This document shows positions 9,497 through 23,302 of a stretch of 64,000 nucleotides of DNA, piece after piece (within the stretch, counting starts at the first letter, position 1; each line of letters opens with the position of its first letter). The notes under the pieces are model-generated. The model had not been told where the DNA came from. It saw only the letters and a program-made list of their open reading frames with translations, and did no database searches. A program made the position numbers and the translations under genes. The stretch comes from Eutypella sp. D-1 (taxonomy: Eukaryota > Ascomycota > Sordariomycetes > Xylariales > Diatrypaceae), in assembly GCA_023313575.1 (NCBI GenBank), contig JAJTTP010000017.1:248001-312000 (forward strand). Reading direction: 5' to 3'.

Positions 9497-12400
9497 CTGA
9501 GGGGGGAACACCTGGGTGCCCTAGCTGCGTTGGCGTTGTTGTCTCTTTTTAATCTTCCGATCTTGCGAGATGTTGCCTGTAACGTATTCTGGGTGATACT
9601 ACCTAGGTAGTGATACTAGTGATGCTAGTGATGCTAAGTGAGACTAACAATGATACTAATAAGTACTGAACAGAGATGTTGTCATATTCGACTCGACTCT
9701 GTTGCTGGTTACTCTCACAGTAGTAGATGAGGCTCGATAGGATGTAGTTCAAGAGCGCCAATACCAGGCGAGGAAAGAAAGAACTAAAAATAAATAAGAA
9801 AACTGTCGCAGAAACTCCCAAATGAGTTGCAAACCAAATAAAGTAAACACACACAATCATACACAATACACCAGTTGAACTACCTACACACACAAACCAA
9901 CACACCACATTGTATTTTGGTAGTATGCAGCCAGATCTGAGAGGCGCTTATGTGCCTGGGCAAAATGTACGGAGAGGTGGTTTCGTAAGATACAATACCA
10001 AAATACAAAGTGGGAAGGTATGTAGCCCTTTGGAAGGATGGAAGGGAGCGGATAAGACAGGTACCAACCAACCTTGGTCTACTCTAGTAGCAGCCTGGCA
10101 AGTCTGGCTACCTGGGTGGTGGTCCGGGGTGGAAAGCCCCGATGCGATAGGAGGGAGGAGGGGTCCGGGTGCTTGGGTATTAGTGCCCTTAGTACGGAGT
10201 AGGTACCTAGGTACATTCTCAGGGTTCCAGGGCTCTATGTAGGGTTGTATCTCCATTGTGAGCCCTAACTTTCCTTCCGAATTGATATTTATGGTATTTA
10301 TTGTGTTTTATTCGATATTCGCAAGACTTAGCGATATCAGATCAGACTTGCGTCCACCCTAAGAATCTGGAACTTCAATGTTAGCGAGTACTACATAATT
10401 ACCACATAACGCACTTCTTTCTGCCCGGGCTGCGCATAGCGTATAGCTTAAGCATGTAACCGAGAGCCAACTGGAAACTGAAAACTGGAAGCTACTTGAC
10501 CTAAGTACCTACCTAAGGTAAGTATTAGAACTAACAGACCTGTCCAAACCAACCTGGAATGCTTTACGCAGAGTTACCTCTTGCACACCAGCAGTAAAGG
10601 TTACTTCCAGGTTTATCTAAGAAGAACTGATGGAGTCCACGGTGACTATCGGGTACATACCTGGGTTGGTGTGTACCTAAGTATGCACCTAAGTGCCCAT
10701 GTGGATAGTATATGCTGAGTTACATAACCATCGTCGATAACGTTGTGTAATTTCATGTACATGACGATGCATGGACCGTATAGACGGGTGCAAGGCCGCG
10801 TACCAAGAGTTTGGGATCTTAGCTTCCAGGGTGTGTGTCTGCCCATCTCGTCTTTTATTCTAAGTATTCTGGGCTTCTATAGGACTGTTTACATAGTATC
10901 TCGGTATTCTTTGTGACTTATCTACATACACGCCTAATGTATCTTATAGAAAAGCCCGGCTATAATCAAACAATGCTTGTAGACCTTTTATCCATCTAAC
11001 CTTAGGTAGCGAGGCTTTGGTGTAGTGTAATTTTACTATAACTACATAAGTATATAATATACAGTATTATAGGGCATACATACCCGGAAACAAGACGGGC
11101 AGTATGACTGTTACAACTACTTAGGTAGGCGCTCGATATCTGAATATCCAATATCCCTCAGGTTCGTCGTCCTCTCATATGCTCACCCGTTCCCGCAATG
11201 CAACACAAGATGGTACAGCACAGACACAATGCATTATGTATATATAGACCTCGGGAAGGAACATTGAGACAGTTATCAATGTGCGTCGAGGTCAGCTCGG
11301 CAGCTGCTGCTTAGATGCAACATGCATTGCAACATACGACATGCAACATAAAGCATCCATGGATATCTATAGGAGGTAGGTTATGTAGTTACAACATGTA
11401 TTGTACCTTAGAGCTGCATGCCCAGGATGCTCGCACTTTCACCACTTTTTATATACCAACCTTATGTACATGTAGGTAGGTAAGTAACAAATACCAGTAA
11501 ACGTGAGATAAATAGCAGGCCAGCCAGCGTCAATAACAGGGATGCTGGCGGTTAGGGAAGCTGTCTACTTACTCTAAAGCCCTATATATGAGAGGTTATA
11601 ACTACCACTATGAACCGTGAACTGGACATAGCGTCTAGAAGTACATATACCTAGGCGTATCCTGACGCCCACTTTACCCTGCCTAGGTACAACCTTAGAA
11701 GTATACCTACCTGGGGACGCAAATGTTCGGGTAACCTCTCGCTAGCCTGAAGTTACCTAAAAACCGGGAAGCATTTGATCGCGTTATCCCGAAGTCACCA
11801 GAGCTAGCGGAAGCGATGTCGACAGTCCCACGCCTATGCATTCCATACCTCTAGCTCTAGGTAGGTACCTAGGTACCTAGTCAGGTAGTCTACGCTACAT
11901 AAGTGCCCATGTAGGTACATACATATCTGGGTTCCTATGCAGCTCCAGGGCTGGGAGTACAGTTCTAAGGTTCCAAGGTTATATGCCCCGTCCCGGCAAG
12001 GTTTACGATGGACTGGATGGGAAGTGCATACATACGGGGGTAAAATGTGCAGCGAACCTTGTGAAAGGAAGGAAAGTAACGCAGCCCATCGGCTTTTCCT
12101 ACATGTGAAACCGAGTGTATTCCCCCAGTTGGTGGTAGCTCTGGAGGTACCTCGTTCGGCGTTCTGTAGGATGTACATACACTAATAGGCCCGGGGTTAG
12201 TTATCTGGACCCGCTAAACTCCCGTATCCCATTCAGAGCCCTACCAGTCTAGGGAGGTCCCTTGGGAGCGCCGGGCGGGCAGCGGAAAAAACGGTGCACA
12301 TCCACCCTTTTCGTCTTTGATAGGAGACGGGTACATCTTCTTGGAACAGTCCATACCTAGGTACCTCCTAAACTCTGAAAGTAACATAGGCCGCATAGGT

Positions 12401-15400
12401 TCATCGGCACGTTGCATATGTATATTCAAGATATCGGGAGGTGAATTTACTCAGAGGTGTCCGAGTTCCCAGGTACATACAAGTAGGTACCAACATACAT
12501 CTGGAGAGCGGGATCAGCGGGGACTCGAGCGGAGAATTTAACTGCCCAGACTTTTTTTTTCTTCCATACCCACGTCGTCCAGGCTATCCAGTCCCGTCTT
12601 GCCCATCTCTCCCCAGGCTTTGGCATGGGAGATATTCGTTGACCGATAACTAATGTCCGTCCCATTTCGAAATCAAAACCCGGCTCATATTGCCTGTTTA
12701 GGCCATATCTTGGTTACCTTCCGTGTACGATATAGTTATACTGACTACGATTCAACTACCCTATTTACATACTTAGGTAGGAGTATCCAGGTCTTCTCGG
12801 TAGGGTTGTCAAGAACTTACCAGGAGGGATAACCAACAGCAGAGAATGACGACAATGACACAATCACATTTATCGCTTACTTAAACAGTAGTCGCCTTTT
12901 TCTGCAATGAAGATCCCCTAGTTGGTACTTCGTACATCATCATACTTGTACTATACCTGTCTGCCTATTTAAGTGTTGTTATAAAGAGCGGCCCAAGGCG
13001 GCACGATGTGAAATCTCCACAACACCCAACAGCGTTTCAAAGTGACACCGAGTAACTGCATTAACGAAACAAAAAATGACAAAGAAAACACAATATGATT
13101 CGGCCAATATCATATCTGATACCCAGTTACCCAGCTTGCCTAGATAGCTTCCCCACCGCTCGTTCACATGGCGTTCAGACACTTGGTCAAGTCAGACACT
13201 TAAGCACTGCTGCTTCTAAATATGCAGCCAGGGAGGAAGGAGGTACATCGACAACGACATCTCGGATCTAGCCTTGTGTAGTCATCGGTCAGATCAATAT
13301 TCTGGGGGAGTGCAGGAGAATCCATGAAGCCCGCTGGATGGGCCGCAGGGCAGCGCATCAGCTATGGACCCTCTGACAGGATCGCCTACCCAATCACCGG
13401 ATTCCTCGGAATTATGCCGATTCCTCTCGGACTCTGCCTCGATTATCAAGGCTAGTTTATCAATGTTGTCTTGTCATGTTTGTTGTCCGTTCGAGTATCA
13501 TTTTCACACACGCACAAACTTTCCCGGCTTCCCTAGTCAACCCGGTTTCTACCTATTCGTCTTGGGGCTAACGTCGAGCCAGAGCTCGCACAAGTATGGT
13601 CCGCCAACAATCCTTGCCATTTGAGGGACGGGGGACAGACATTACATAATGGTATAACAAAATTAGGTATCCAAACTGCCAGAACGACAGCTCGTCTCTC
13701 ATCCCACTTAGTAGCCCTTGCTTCTCGAACTTTTCTTTATGTGCCTGGGGTCGGAACGCTCCTTAGGTGGTCGCACAGTATTGACGAAATAGGGACGATG
13801 ACTAGTAATACGGATCTTATAGGGTCGAGCCAGCAAGCTCTCTAGTTACTCAGCTATCCAAACTCGTCTTCCAGGTTTTCGGTAGATAGATTCCACAAGA
13901 TGTACCTCCGCATATACGCCGACTCTCGGTCTAATTGGCTTCCCGTAGGCAGAACGGGTAGGTGCATGACGCGGAAATATCGCCTTGTCCGCTCTTAGGT
14001 CATGCCCACATCCTAGATCCTATAGGTGTCGTCGATATTGGTGAAATGAGAGAATATCTTGAAGGAGGGATCTATCCTTTTGTCACTCTCTCGTCTCAGG
14101 GAAAAAGCTAACTAAATGCCGTGTGATGTCGACATCGCAGCGATCTTGGCATTGAGCTAAGGAGGATGGGGAGGGGGGTTAACTAAACAAGGGAGCCCCG
14201 GTCCATGTCAGCAACGATTTGAAGATACCTAGAGTGGTAGCAGCGGATCTGCCTAGGATTATGGTGTCTGTTCAACCACACTGCGACCCCAATTCCAGGT
14301 TTTCCTCCCTCAGCCCATTCCGTTACCCCAGATCGCTCTACCACTTTAACAAGCTCGCGAGAGCACGCGGCGTAACCGACCGACTGACGGATATCGCGCG
14401 GGATATGCAGACGCCGCAGACACCAGCGAGCGAAGGTGCATTGCTAGCTTGAGCCCTACTTGGTATAGAAAAAAAGAGGCCTGCTTACATCGTTAACTAC
14501 TAGTTATGTACCTAATCCGCGCAGGGCCTCGGCTCCCCCCTCCTCAGGACCAGCCATATGTCATTGTTGATCACCGGTCAGGTTTTCCTTTCCCTTCGTG
14601 TTTAAGGTTGGTGTTCATTGGCTCGAGTGTCAACCGGAGAACCGACCTTATGTATGGGCTGCTGCAGGCGCTCCCTTGCCAGTAATGGCCCACGGGTCAC
14701 TGCATTTCCCTTCGCATGGGAGTATGTTGCTCTTCCCCTATGGCCACTCTATGAATTCCTCCCGTCCTCTCCTCTGGGGTCTCTCCTCATTTTGATGGAG
14801 CCCAATTGAGACCACCTGATCCTAGTCGTCGAGTCGATATATCTTTTTCCTTAATGAGAAAATAGCAGCTAAATTACTAATGGCCTGGCTACGGCATCCT
14901 TCCTCTAAGCTACACTAGGACCGGACCCATCACATAAGGCTATCATTCTGTCATTATGCATCTATGCATGGATATCGTGCAGCGAGAAGAAAATTGACCC
15001 TTGTCACCCACACATTGCTTTGTATGGCTAGAAATTTGCGCCCATTTTAGTGGATAGAGGACCTAGCAACCGCGAAATAAGGGCCCAACCAATATCTTTC
15101 TCGGTTCGCTTTGACAGCTCCGCGCTCGACGCAACTGGACTCTCTGCTGCTACGATATGTAAGTGATAACTGAGCTCTCGTTTGCCCACCATATCTCTCG
15201 CGCTATGCAACCTACCGCGCAAGGCTTCGCCGGCCGATTGCAGGGAGAAATCGAGCTCCTTACCAACTTGCCTACCTCTTTCCATCGGCCGGGCAAATAG
15301 AGGATACGTTTCTGATTCGGTCCTATGGTCAAGGGCTTGCAATTAAGCACAGGCTTTTACTGTGTCGATTCAAGGGCAACCTGGTTAGCCCATGTCCTGG

Positions 15401-18400
15401 ACCCGTCGAGCCGATTATCGCGCGCGTTGCGTTGCAGTCTTGAAGCCGTCGTATTCGAAATACCAACAGAGAAAATCATGTCATTTGTTCGTCATAGGTA
15501 CTGTGACAGTCTCCCATGGCATAGATCGTAGCTGTTTCACCGATATTGTCCGGCACCCACATGGAACAGAAGGGCTAGGCAGCTAACTGCTCACATGGTG
15601 CGACACGGCATCGCCTACCTACGTGACAAACCAACTTTGTCTTCGCTTCTTAAGTATATTATACTACTGCTCCAACTGAGACATGTGTAGTCCGTAGCTG
15701 CAGTTTCTCCCCCAAACCATCTACCCTCACCAAAAATGTATTACCCGGCGTTCTGTCAGGTGTCAAGGCAAAATAAGAGCGACTTTAAAGAAGACCCTCG
15801 TGGTTATTTCTACTAATCAAACAGCTCGCAATATTGCCTGGTTGTAACCGGCAGCCAGCGCCTCAGCCCCTTGGATATGCTGGTTCGGCCCATAAAAAAC
15901 AACCGAGTGTACAGGGCATGACAGCGGGGAGGGCCTGGGGTTGTTGGGGGTCCTGGGAGTTCTCGGAGTCTGTGCTGTAGGCAAGTTGACTATGTAACTA
16001 ACCACAGTGGTTAGTCATGTAGTAATCCCTCTGGGACCCCCAATGTATCCCTCCAACCCTCCCCCGGGCGCTCTCCTAGGTAGCTTCAAGTGGCTTCGAA
16101 TCCCACGCTGAGAACAGAACAGCGAACACAACAAAGGGGGAGGGGGGTGATCCCGCGGTTACTGAAATGACATACCCCCCTTCACAGGTTACATCGCCGC
16201 AGCTGACATGCCCAAGTACCCGGGCGCGGTGTACTTGGCAGACGGCCTATGAATTTCGGCTAAATAGGTCCTTTGGTTGACGATCCCTGTTGAGGATCTC
16301 TCTCTGCCTTCCATGCCAGCCAGCCAGGGTTCACGCTTCCTCATTCAATCCCACCGTCGTCGCGTTGATAATTTTTCAGTTTCTTTGGATTGTCGTGTCA
16401 GCGCCACAAAGCTACCCCATCAGGGACGCATCCTACCGTGATCCCCAATATCAGACCGATTTATTACACTTTCGCTCCACTTCAGAGGTTTACCGTCTGT
16501 CATCCAACCAGTGCGGATGAACTTACTATTCCGGAGATTGACACGAGCCCTGCGAGTGAGGGTCGTGGAGTCAACCCTGCACATTCCGACCAAGGGCTCT
16601 CCTCCTCACCCATCTCCCTCATATCATAGCCAACCCAGGCGGTTCAAGTGTTCCTCGTAATCCCCGCTACTAGGTATTCGCGTTCTCAAGCTCGGCGATC
16701 TGCCTTCTGAACAGCATCATGCCCCCATCTGCGTAAGCCTCCTTTGAACCACCCTCATTGGCGGAGGGCGTGAACAGACCTCCTACGGCGGTGCTGCATG
16801 GTTACCTGGTAGTGGGCGTATATCTGACTTTGTGGACCATGAATCCCCGGCCGACTCGATCTATCATTTCGGCTGTCTTACGTAGTTCCCCCTCTTCCCT
16901 TCGTGTACGTGGCTGTTCAAGGGTCTCATCGAGATAAAGGGAAAGAGAAGGAAAAGAAACGAAAGCGTACATGAACCCTGCATGAGCGCTGGCGGTAAAT
17001 AAGAGACAGAAAAGAAAAGAAGTGAAAAAGGGCATGGGGGGTATGTCCTGCTGACAAGTCGCTGAGTCGTTCGTTTGGGGTCCATACTGATGATCTCGGG
17101 CGTGCGGCCCTTCGATGCCCCCCCTGGTCCATGATCTGCAAGCCTTGCAGCAAGCAGCTCTCGAACCATGTTGCCGGCCGCGTGCGTGTGCGTGCATGCC
17201 AACACGCGTGCATTGCTCTTCTCTGCTTGTCTGCTTCGTCCTGCTGGGACGGCTGCCCGTGCTCGCTCGGCCGAGGGAAAATAGGGGTAGGGACAGGGGG
17301 AGGCCAGTGGCGTCGAGGGAACAGAAACAAAGAAATATGATAGTTGACGTCCCTACCGCCCCTCGAGTTACGTCCTACATCACCGCTTCACCTGCCAACC
17401 ACATGAACGGAGTTACACCACAACTCTACTTTCCTCGTACCACAAGAAATTCCGCCTGAACTTGACTGCCTACATACGCCTGACTCATTTATCTTGCTCC
17501 AGGGGATAAGCCGAGCCGAGCCGCTCTCACCGGCCTCCCGACCTAACCCGGCTTGATTGTGCCGCTAACGAATCGTATTCATCCTCCGCGCAGGTGAGAC
17601 CGCGGCTGATAAGGCCACCCGCCCCTTGAGTAGCTAAATGGGCTACACAAAACCCCCTTGGAGGAAGCCTCCTACTGCAAACTTCGATGGCTGCAACTAT
17701 AGTGTGACAATTTTCTGATAGGAATATATGCCATGCATCCATAATGAATAGGTAGCTACCTGACCAGGACATCCTGATATCTACACACACGCTTTCCTAC
17801 GCCTACCGTTAACCCCGCCATGCAGAGGATGGCTGGTCTTCGCTCAGTATGTGATATGTCGCTGCCGCTTGATCCGGAGGCAGGTTCGACTTTAAACAAT
17901 GATGATCAATTACCATGCTGGTCAACAGCATGAGCTCATCTTGGATACCTCTTTTGATTCTTCGAATGCACTCACCTTGCCATGATCTATCGGTGATGGT
18001 GGTGGCGGCAGTGATGGTAGCATAACCAAAAGACGTAATATCGTCGGGCGTAGCTTTAAGCCCGCCCACGACATTGTAGTAAGTGACAAGTCGATAGATA
18101 ATGCTTGTGCAGCAAAAGGCTAGCTAGAGTGCTGCCGCCTTCTTGAATTCTGCGATTTACATGGGTCATCGATACGAGATTCGTATATGGATCATTATAA
18201 ACGGGCGTCTGTATACGTAGCGGACACATAAGACATTGTTCGGTATTTACGAACGAACGTTATCTACCCGCATAGAATGCTAACCGACGCAAGCCAAAAG
18301 AGAGGAAGGAGAGGGAGGGCAGGGGACGAGAGGTATGATCTCCAGCTAAAGCTAGCTGAACCTGGTTACCGGTGTGGAAAAAAGAAGACGAAAAGAGCAG

Positions 18401-20173
18401 CCATTGGCATACCAATGAAGGTAGATTAAACCTACGCATACAGGTTGCATCTTAAAGAATCTACACTTATGTAAATACAGCTAGCCTTTGAACACGCCAC
18501 ACGTTACACACAAAACAGACAGCCAGGACCACACTCGGGGCAACCTGGACGGCCCATTTAGTTCTTGCTCACGCGAGCTTGTCCCTCCACCCCCCCTTTT
18601 TTGACCTGTGATGCTTAGCACCCCACAATACACCATCGGCCGATGCAGTGGCGGTTAAAAAGAAAAGAGAGATATCCGCTAACTGGGTAGGTGGACCTAG
18701 CTGGATCAGGGGTTCTCCTGCGGCCCGGAAAGGCCCTCATGCACGCGTACCTATCTAGTGTCTTAGCTACTTGGCTACCTAGCTACCAACGTACGGGGAG
18801 GAGAGGGTCCGCCGCGTGGGGGTTCTAGGGGGCGGAGGAGGCGGCGGCCGTTCGGGGCTAGGCCCAGGTTTAGGACTACTTGCGAGAGATCAGGAGAGGA
18901 CGGTGGCGACTGTGATTCTGCCCCATCTACACACATACCTACCCGAGGACATCTTGACGAGCTGACCGTCGATATCGAGATCTGAGGAGGGAACGAGGCA
19001 CGGGCGAGGGCAGAAGAAGAGGTGAGATTGATGGACCCCGGATTGAGCGCGGATAGGGACATCAGGCACTGCATATGCGTGTGCGTACGTGTGAGGTGTC
19101 CTCGATGCCCATGCCCGCGTGCGGATATGCGTTACGAGACGGGCGTCACCGGATACGGAAGTCATCGGCCCGGCCCTCGTGACCGGCACGCGGCCAGCCC
19201 TCACGCCCAAGTTTGCCACGGGGCAGAATGGCGGGGGGAAAAAAGCAAATATTGTTCCTAGTCAGTTTGCTAGCGATGTCCTACTGGCTGCTGGTTGCGG
19301 GCTTCTAGCGTCTAAGAGGTGATGGATGTCCAGCTAACGGACGCTCCCCCTTCTCCAGCGTTCCTACCCGGATAGATCATGGCCACATGCCTCCACGTGG
19401 TAAGCAGAGACCTTTCGACCGTGGTGATTACAATGTTTGGACACTACGCCGCTGTGGCAAGATAGAAAGGATATGTCACAGGCGCCGTGAGGGTCAGCTG
19501 GGAGTATTGCTGTTCATTGTCTGACAACTTTTCGGTCATCTGGCGAAACTGGATCAGGACAGCATGGCAATCATTAGGTCCGGGGCGCCAATTCCAGTTA
19601 TGCGCGAATGATATGGTGGTGCAGCAAGGTTATACGCACATATGAGGGATGCGGTATGATCTTCTGACCTGTCGGTCACTTCTACAAGAATGAAAGATGA
19701 AAGGCCAGAATTCCCCACAGAACAAGATGCCGTAACGACGACCCATAGAGCAGACCCTTTCTCATAGCACACCCACACCCCTATCTAATTTACCAATCAA
19801 GAAATCAGATACCTGCCTACCTATGCAACAGAAAAGCTAGGACACTATGTCTGACCCAGAAGAGTGGTCTGAGACGATGTCGTTACGTCTTCAAGCTATG
19901 GTCTCGAAGTGCTGGCTGGCTAACCAAGGGCCAGAAGAACACGAAACCCGGATAATATGAAGTGAGGGAGTCGTTCGTCTTTTCATTCTCATCTAACGTA
20001 ACGCGTCAACAATATGAAGTGGTTTATGAAAGAAGGCATCGAGAAATTTGAAGGGTCCGCGAACAAACTCTTCCATAAATGGTTTGAACTGGGTCTTCTT
20101 CTACACAACGCCCTCTTAGAGAGAAATCAGCATCTAACGGTCAGAGAAGAGCGCTTTGTAAGACTGTGCCGCT

Positions 20174-20695
20174 TCAGTGTATAATCCTGTTTTCCAATGT
20201 CACAAATCTGTGACTTGAGTCTCCCGTCGTAAGAGATACCCGGGTTGTCGATGTTCGCCTCCGCCCGTCCGCCCTTAGGTAAATGCCCAGGGTTTCAATA
20301 CGACGGCAGAGGACCACACCCGGCTCTGTGTTTTCTCTGTCAGGAAAATTGTCGGTGAAGTGTCGTCGGATTCTGGAATATACGATTAATGCGTTGAAAC
20401 CGGGGATAGGTTGATGCGCATTCACTGGCAAGACTGGGTAGCTATCTGCATTGAGCACGCTCCCGTACTCATGCAGCGAGGTACTTCGTTTGCACGCAAG
20501 ATTGATAAGAAGCAACCAAATTTCAATGGAGTAAGGGCGTCCTTCATTTTGACTGAGAACGATTAACCCAGTCTCGGTCGGCAGCAGCACATGGTTCCGG
20601 GGCCGGGATGTCGCTGCCCCGATCCGTGTGGCGGCAAAAAGGACACCGAAACACGCGGGACATTTAAACGCCCGCCCGCTTTTAAAGTGACGCAC
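20174..20695 (-). CDS. Possible hypothetical protein (173 aa) or chance ORF
   Basis: An uninterrupted ATG-initiated frame of 173 codons, the longest in the gene-poor tract. The middle (GFNALIVYSRIRRHFTDNFP and the Arg-rich RADGRRRTSTTR) has mixed amino-acid use and is not simple repeat. I do not recognise a family, see no signal peptide or membrane segment, and cannot find flanking splice sites that extend it convincingly. It may be a relic or noise. Confidence 0.2.
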   Translation of the reverse strand: MRHFKSGRAFKCPACFGVLFAATRIGAATSRPRNHVLLPTETGLIVLSQNEGRPYSIEIWLLLINLACKRSTSLHEYGSVLNADSYPVLPVNAHQPIPGFNALIVYSRIRRHFTDNFPDRENTEPGVVLCRRIETLGIYLRADGRRRTSTTRVSLTTGDSSHRFVTLENRIIH

Positions 20696-21567
20696 AAACT
20701 TGATGCTTCCGGGAAAATCCCGACAGTACCATATAACATGCCCGGGTGTGTTCGGCTGCTTCGTAAGACGGATAAAGACCTTGCTTAGTCTTGGAGACTG
20801 CAGCCGGGTTGCACGAAAATTAGAAGTTTGGGCATAGACATTGGTTTAAGGGCTATCGTATACCCGGAATGAAACCAAGATGTGCTTTTCCTAAAGATAC
20901 GCACGCAAGAATGTATCGTTAAAATATCTGCTGGATCACCTGTGGGTTTTATCTACCTAGGTAGGTATCAATAGAATCAATTCGTGTTAGCTTAAACGGT
21001 GGGCTCTCTTCCATCGTCAACCTTACTAGGAATATTGATTATAGGACAGGAGATGAAGGGTCTGTTGATTATCCAGTATTCGTGCAGTGTGTGACATCAT
21101 CCTCAAGTGGCGTTGATATAGGCAGGCTGGCATAGGTGTTAGTGAATAATGGCTGTCAACTCGCCAGCCCGGAGCATTTTCTACGGGATGAGATCATAAG
21201 GTGCATTCGTTTGCCCATAACCCCACGACATGTAGGACGAACAGAACCACCACATTGAATCGAATCGGATCCTCTTGATCCCCTCCAGTTTGCCAGAGGG
21301 TTTCTTGGGTCTGTGATTACTCCGTACTCCATTGAGCACATTACCGCGAGAAAGTACACACGGGGTTCTGGAAAAAGCGCCACAGCGCGCATAGCAGGCT
21401 TAGATACCGAGAAACAAAGGGGCAAATATTAAAGATTGACATATGAGATCGAGGAAAATCGGGTCAATGATTTCATGTACTGAGCGTCGCGATATATTTG
21501 TGACGTCATAGAAATAATTATGTTCAAACAGTAAGAATGGCCGCACAAGCAAAGGTAAAAGTGGCGA

Positions 21568-21580
21568 TGTATATAAGAGG
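21568..21580 (+). promoter_or_regulatory. TATA box of the hydrophilin-like gene
   Basis: TGTATATAAGAGG lies about 125 bp upstream of the ATG at 21702. The position and sequence suit a core promoter of a strongly induced fungal gene. Confidence 0.5.
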
Positions 21581-21701
21581 AAAGGTTGTCTGTTACGCTT
21601 CCAAGTGCGATGCAAGAACAGAACATATCCACGGAATCTTATTCTTTTACTTACCCTGACCACATCAGCACAATCATACGAATAAGAATACACACAAAAT
21701 A

Positions 21702-22358
21702 ATGGCATCAACCATGGAGAACCCGCGCAACATCGCCGAGCAGGCCGAGCGTGACTTGAACACCTATGAGGCCAAGACGGGCGCCGGTCGCTCAACCCGC
21801 AGCGACGACGCTGGTGTTGACCCCCGTGTCGAAAACAGGTTTCCCGGCGCCGAGGTCCAGTACGGTGACGACCTGTCCACCAATGCCGGCTACAACAAGC
21901 GGATCCCACCAGAGGAGGGTGGCCAGACGGATGATCGCGGCCGGTAAGTCGACGCTCCTTTCTCCCTGTTTGGTCCCTTATACTCCGAAGTGCTGACTGG
22001 AAGCTGCCTCGCCAGACAAACTCGTGGCGAGCATTTTGAAGGCGTAGGCGGACCGGACGACAAACTGGCGCGACAGGAGCGGGACTACGGCGGTTATGAC
22101 TCGTTGGACCCGACGGACCAGCGGCGGCCGGAGGTGGGGTCGGCGGGGATGGGTGGTGAAGGGTCGATGAGAGACCCACTGCGGGAGGGCCGCGATGCCG
22201 TGCGCTCCAACGTCGCCGGCACCCGCCACGACCCCAAGAAGGACCACGTCAAGGGCTCCGAGTACTATGTGCCTGAGAGCGTGCCTGGCAGCATCTCCGC
22301 CGAGGGCTACGAACCTCCCGAGAGCGTCGTTCAAGCTTCGCGGGAGGCGGAGCGGTGA
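21702..22358 (+). CDS. Small hydrophilic protein, hydrophilin/LEA-like
   Basis: Exons 21702-21943 and 22016-22358 are joined by a 72-nt intron (GTAAGT...GCCAG), giving 194 aa. The product is extremely hydrophilic, dominated by Gly, Asp, Glu, Arg and Pro, with no Cys, no Trp and no membrane segment. It starts MASTMENPRNIAEQAERDLN and ends ESVVQASREAER. Coding support is strong: both exons show GC-rich third positions and the intron keeps phase. I do not recognise a named family. The composition resembles desiccation/osmotic-stress hydrophilins and conidiation-associated proteins, which protect other proteins in the cytosol, but that role is inferred from composition only. A TATA box sits about 125 bp upstream. 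The start is chosen because it is the first ATG and the frame is closed shortly upstream. Confidence 0.75.
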
Positions 22359-22700
22359 TCTATCTAATAGGATCGAGGAGATATTGAAGAGTGGGACAGG
22401 TTGTACGCTACATTATATACCCTGCATTGTTCAAGAGCCATTCCAGTAAGATATCCTACAGTGCATCGCCTCCGTGAAACGTTGGATTAGAGGCATAGTT
22501 TATATTTTCTGAATAAGCGCATTTAAGCTTTTGGAGGAGTGATATTCCTGGAAAGGCTTTTTCTACGAAGTTAGGCGAGTGGACTAAGCACGCGGCACTT
22601 CGACACGCTTTCGGGGTCGGTATAACGCCTTGGTAATTTTAGTTGGCCTCGAAGTTAAGACCAAGTCATTATGCTAATTGTAACGATGTTACTGGTGCTA

Positions 22701-22813
22701 TTCCAAGAAGATGGTATTGATGGTGGTAATGATGTTGTGAAATATAAGTTTTACAGTTTGGCATGAAACCGGTAGGACCGTGTAAGTACCACTGGGCCTG
22801 GTCGCCCCTACCA
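22701..22813 (+). repeat. Direct repeat copy 1 (pairs with 23184-23297)
   Basis: Starts TTCCAAGAAGATGGTATTGA and ends GTCGCCCCTACCA. Differences from copy 2 are mostly T/C and A/G. Confidence 0.8.
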
Positions 22814-23183
22814 CCCGGCCTCTCACCCAAAAACACGGCGAGCCCGAGCGCTCGACGTCTGTATCCTTCACGATCTCGCAATATCCTCGTATGCCGTCAA
22901 ACCCAACCAACCCAACCCAATCCATCACAACCTCCTCACCTCAACCTTTCCATCCATCAAGGGGCACACGGGCACCCTTCGTGTAGTGAGTGCTGTTGGA
23001 CTGTTGGCCGACCGTGGTGGTGGCTGTTTGGCGGCGTTACTGTTTGGTATCTTGCCGACGAATAGAGAAGGGGAAGAGACAATTGATTTCAGTGCATTTG
23101 GGCCACCGTGACCATTCTTCTCGTGGTTTTCTTGTCCGCCCGTCGTTGTGGCTTAATCGTATCCCACTCTTATCACCAAGTGA

Positions 23184-23297
23184 TTCCAAGAAGATTGTAT
23201 TGACGGTGGTAATGATGTTGTAGAATCTAAGTTCTACAGTCTGGCACGAGATCGGTGGGACCGTCCAAATACCGCTGGGGTAGGGTCGCCCCTACCA
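23184..23297 (+). repeat. Direct repeat copy 2 (pairs with 22701-22813)
   Basis: Starts TTCCAAGAAGATTGTATTGA and ends GTCGCCCCTACCA. Roughly 80% identical to copy 1. Confidence 0.8.
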
Positions 23298-23302
23298 GTG
23301 CC

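Larger units (their letters stand above)
8293..13000. other. Gene-poor tract, part 1 (velC upstream side)
   Basis: No frame here shows a recognisable family or consistent codon bias. It contains alternating purine-pyrimidine GTATGTGTGT-type sequence at about 8890-8975, short tandem repeats at 8996-9043 and 9461-9496, and a run of TACCTAGGTA-type palindromes (about 9598, 10201, 11650, 11681, 11861 and 12355). 8293-8900 probably includes the velC promoter and 5' UTR. Confidence 0.5.
13001..21701. other. Gene-poor tract, part 2
   Basis: About 8.7 kb without a gene I can support. Frames are short, overlap on both strands and lack third-position bias. One longer frame (20174-20695, minus) is listed separately at low confidence. 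A TACCTAGGTAGGTA palindrome lies at about 20954-20966. A TATATAAG box at 21570-21577 belongs to the hydrophilin-like gene that follows. Confidence 0.45.

Noticed and set aside
16075..16110. Possible tRNA B-box (GGCTTCGAATCCCA)
   Set aside because: No matching A-box, acceptor stem or cloverleaf could be drawn around it.
16290..16520. Possible secreted small protein (MRISLCLPCQPARVHASSFN...)
   Set aside because: The hydrophobic stretch is not at the N-terminus in signal-peptide form, there is no codon bias, and overlapping frames are equally open.
21400..22179. 259-codon minus-strand ORF
   Set aside because: It is antisense to the hydrophilin-like gene. Its Arg/Pro/His-rich product is the shadow of a GC-biased coding strand.
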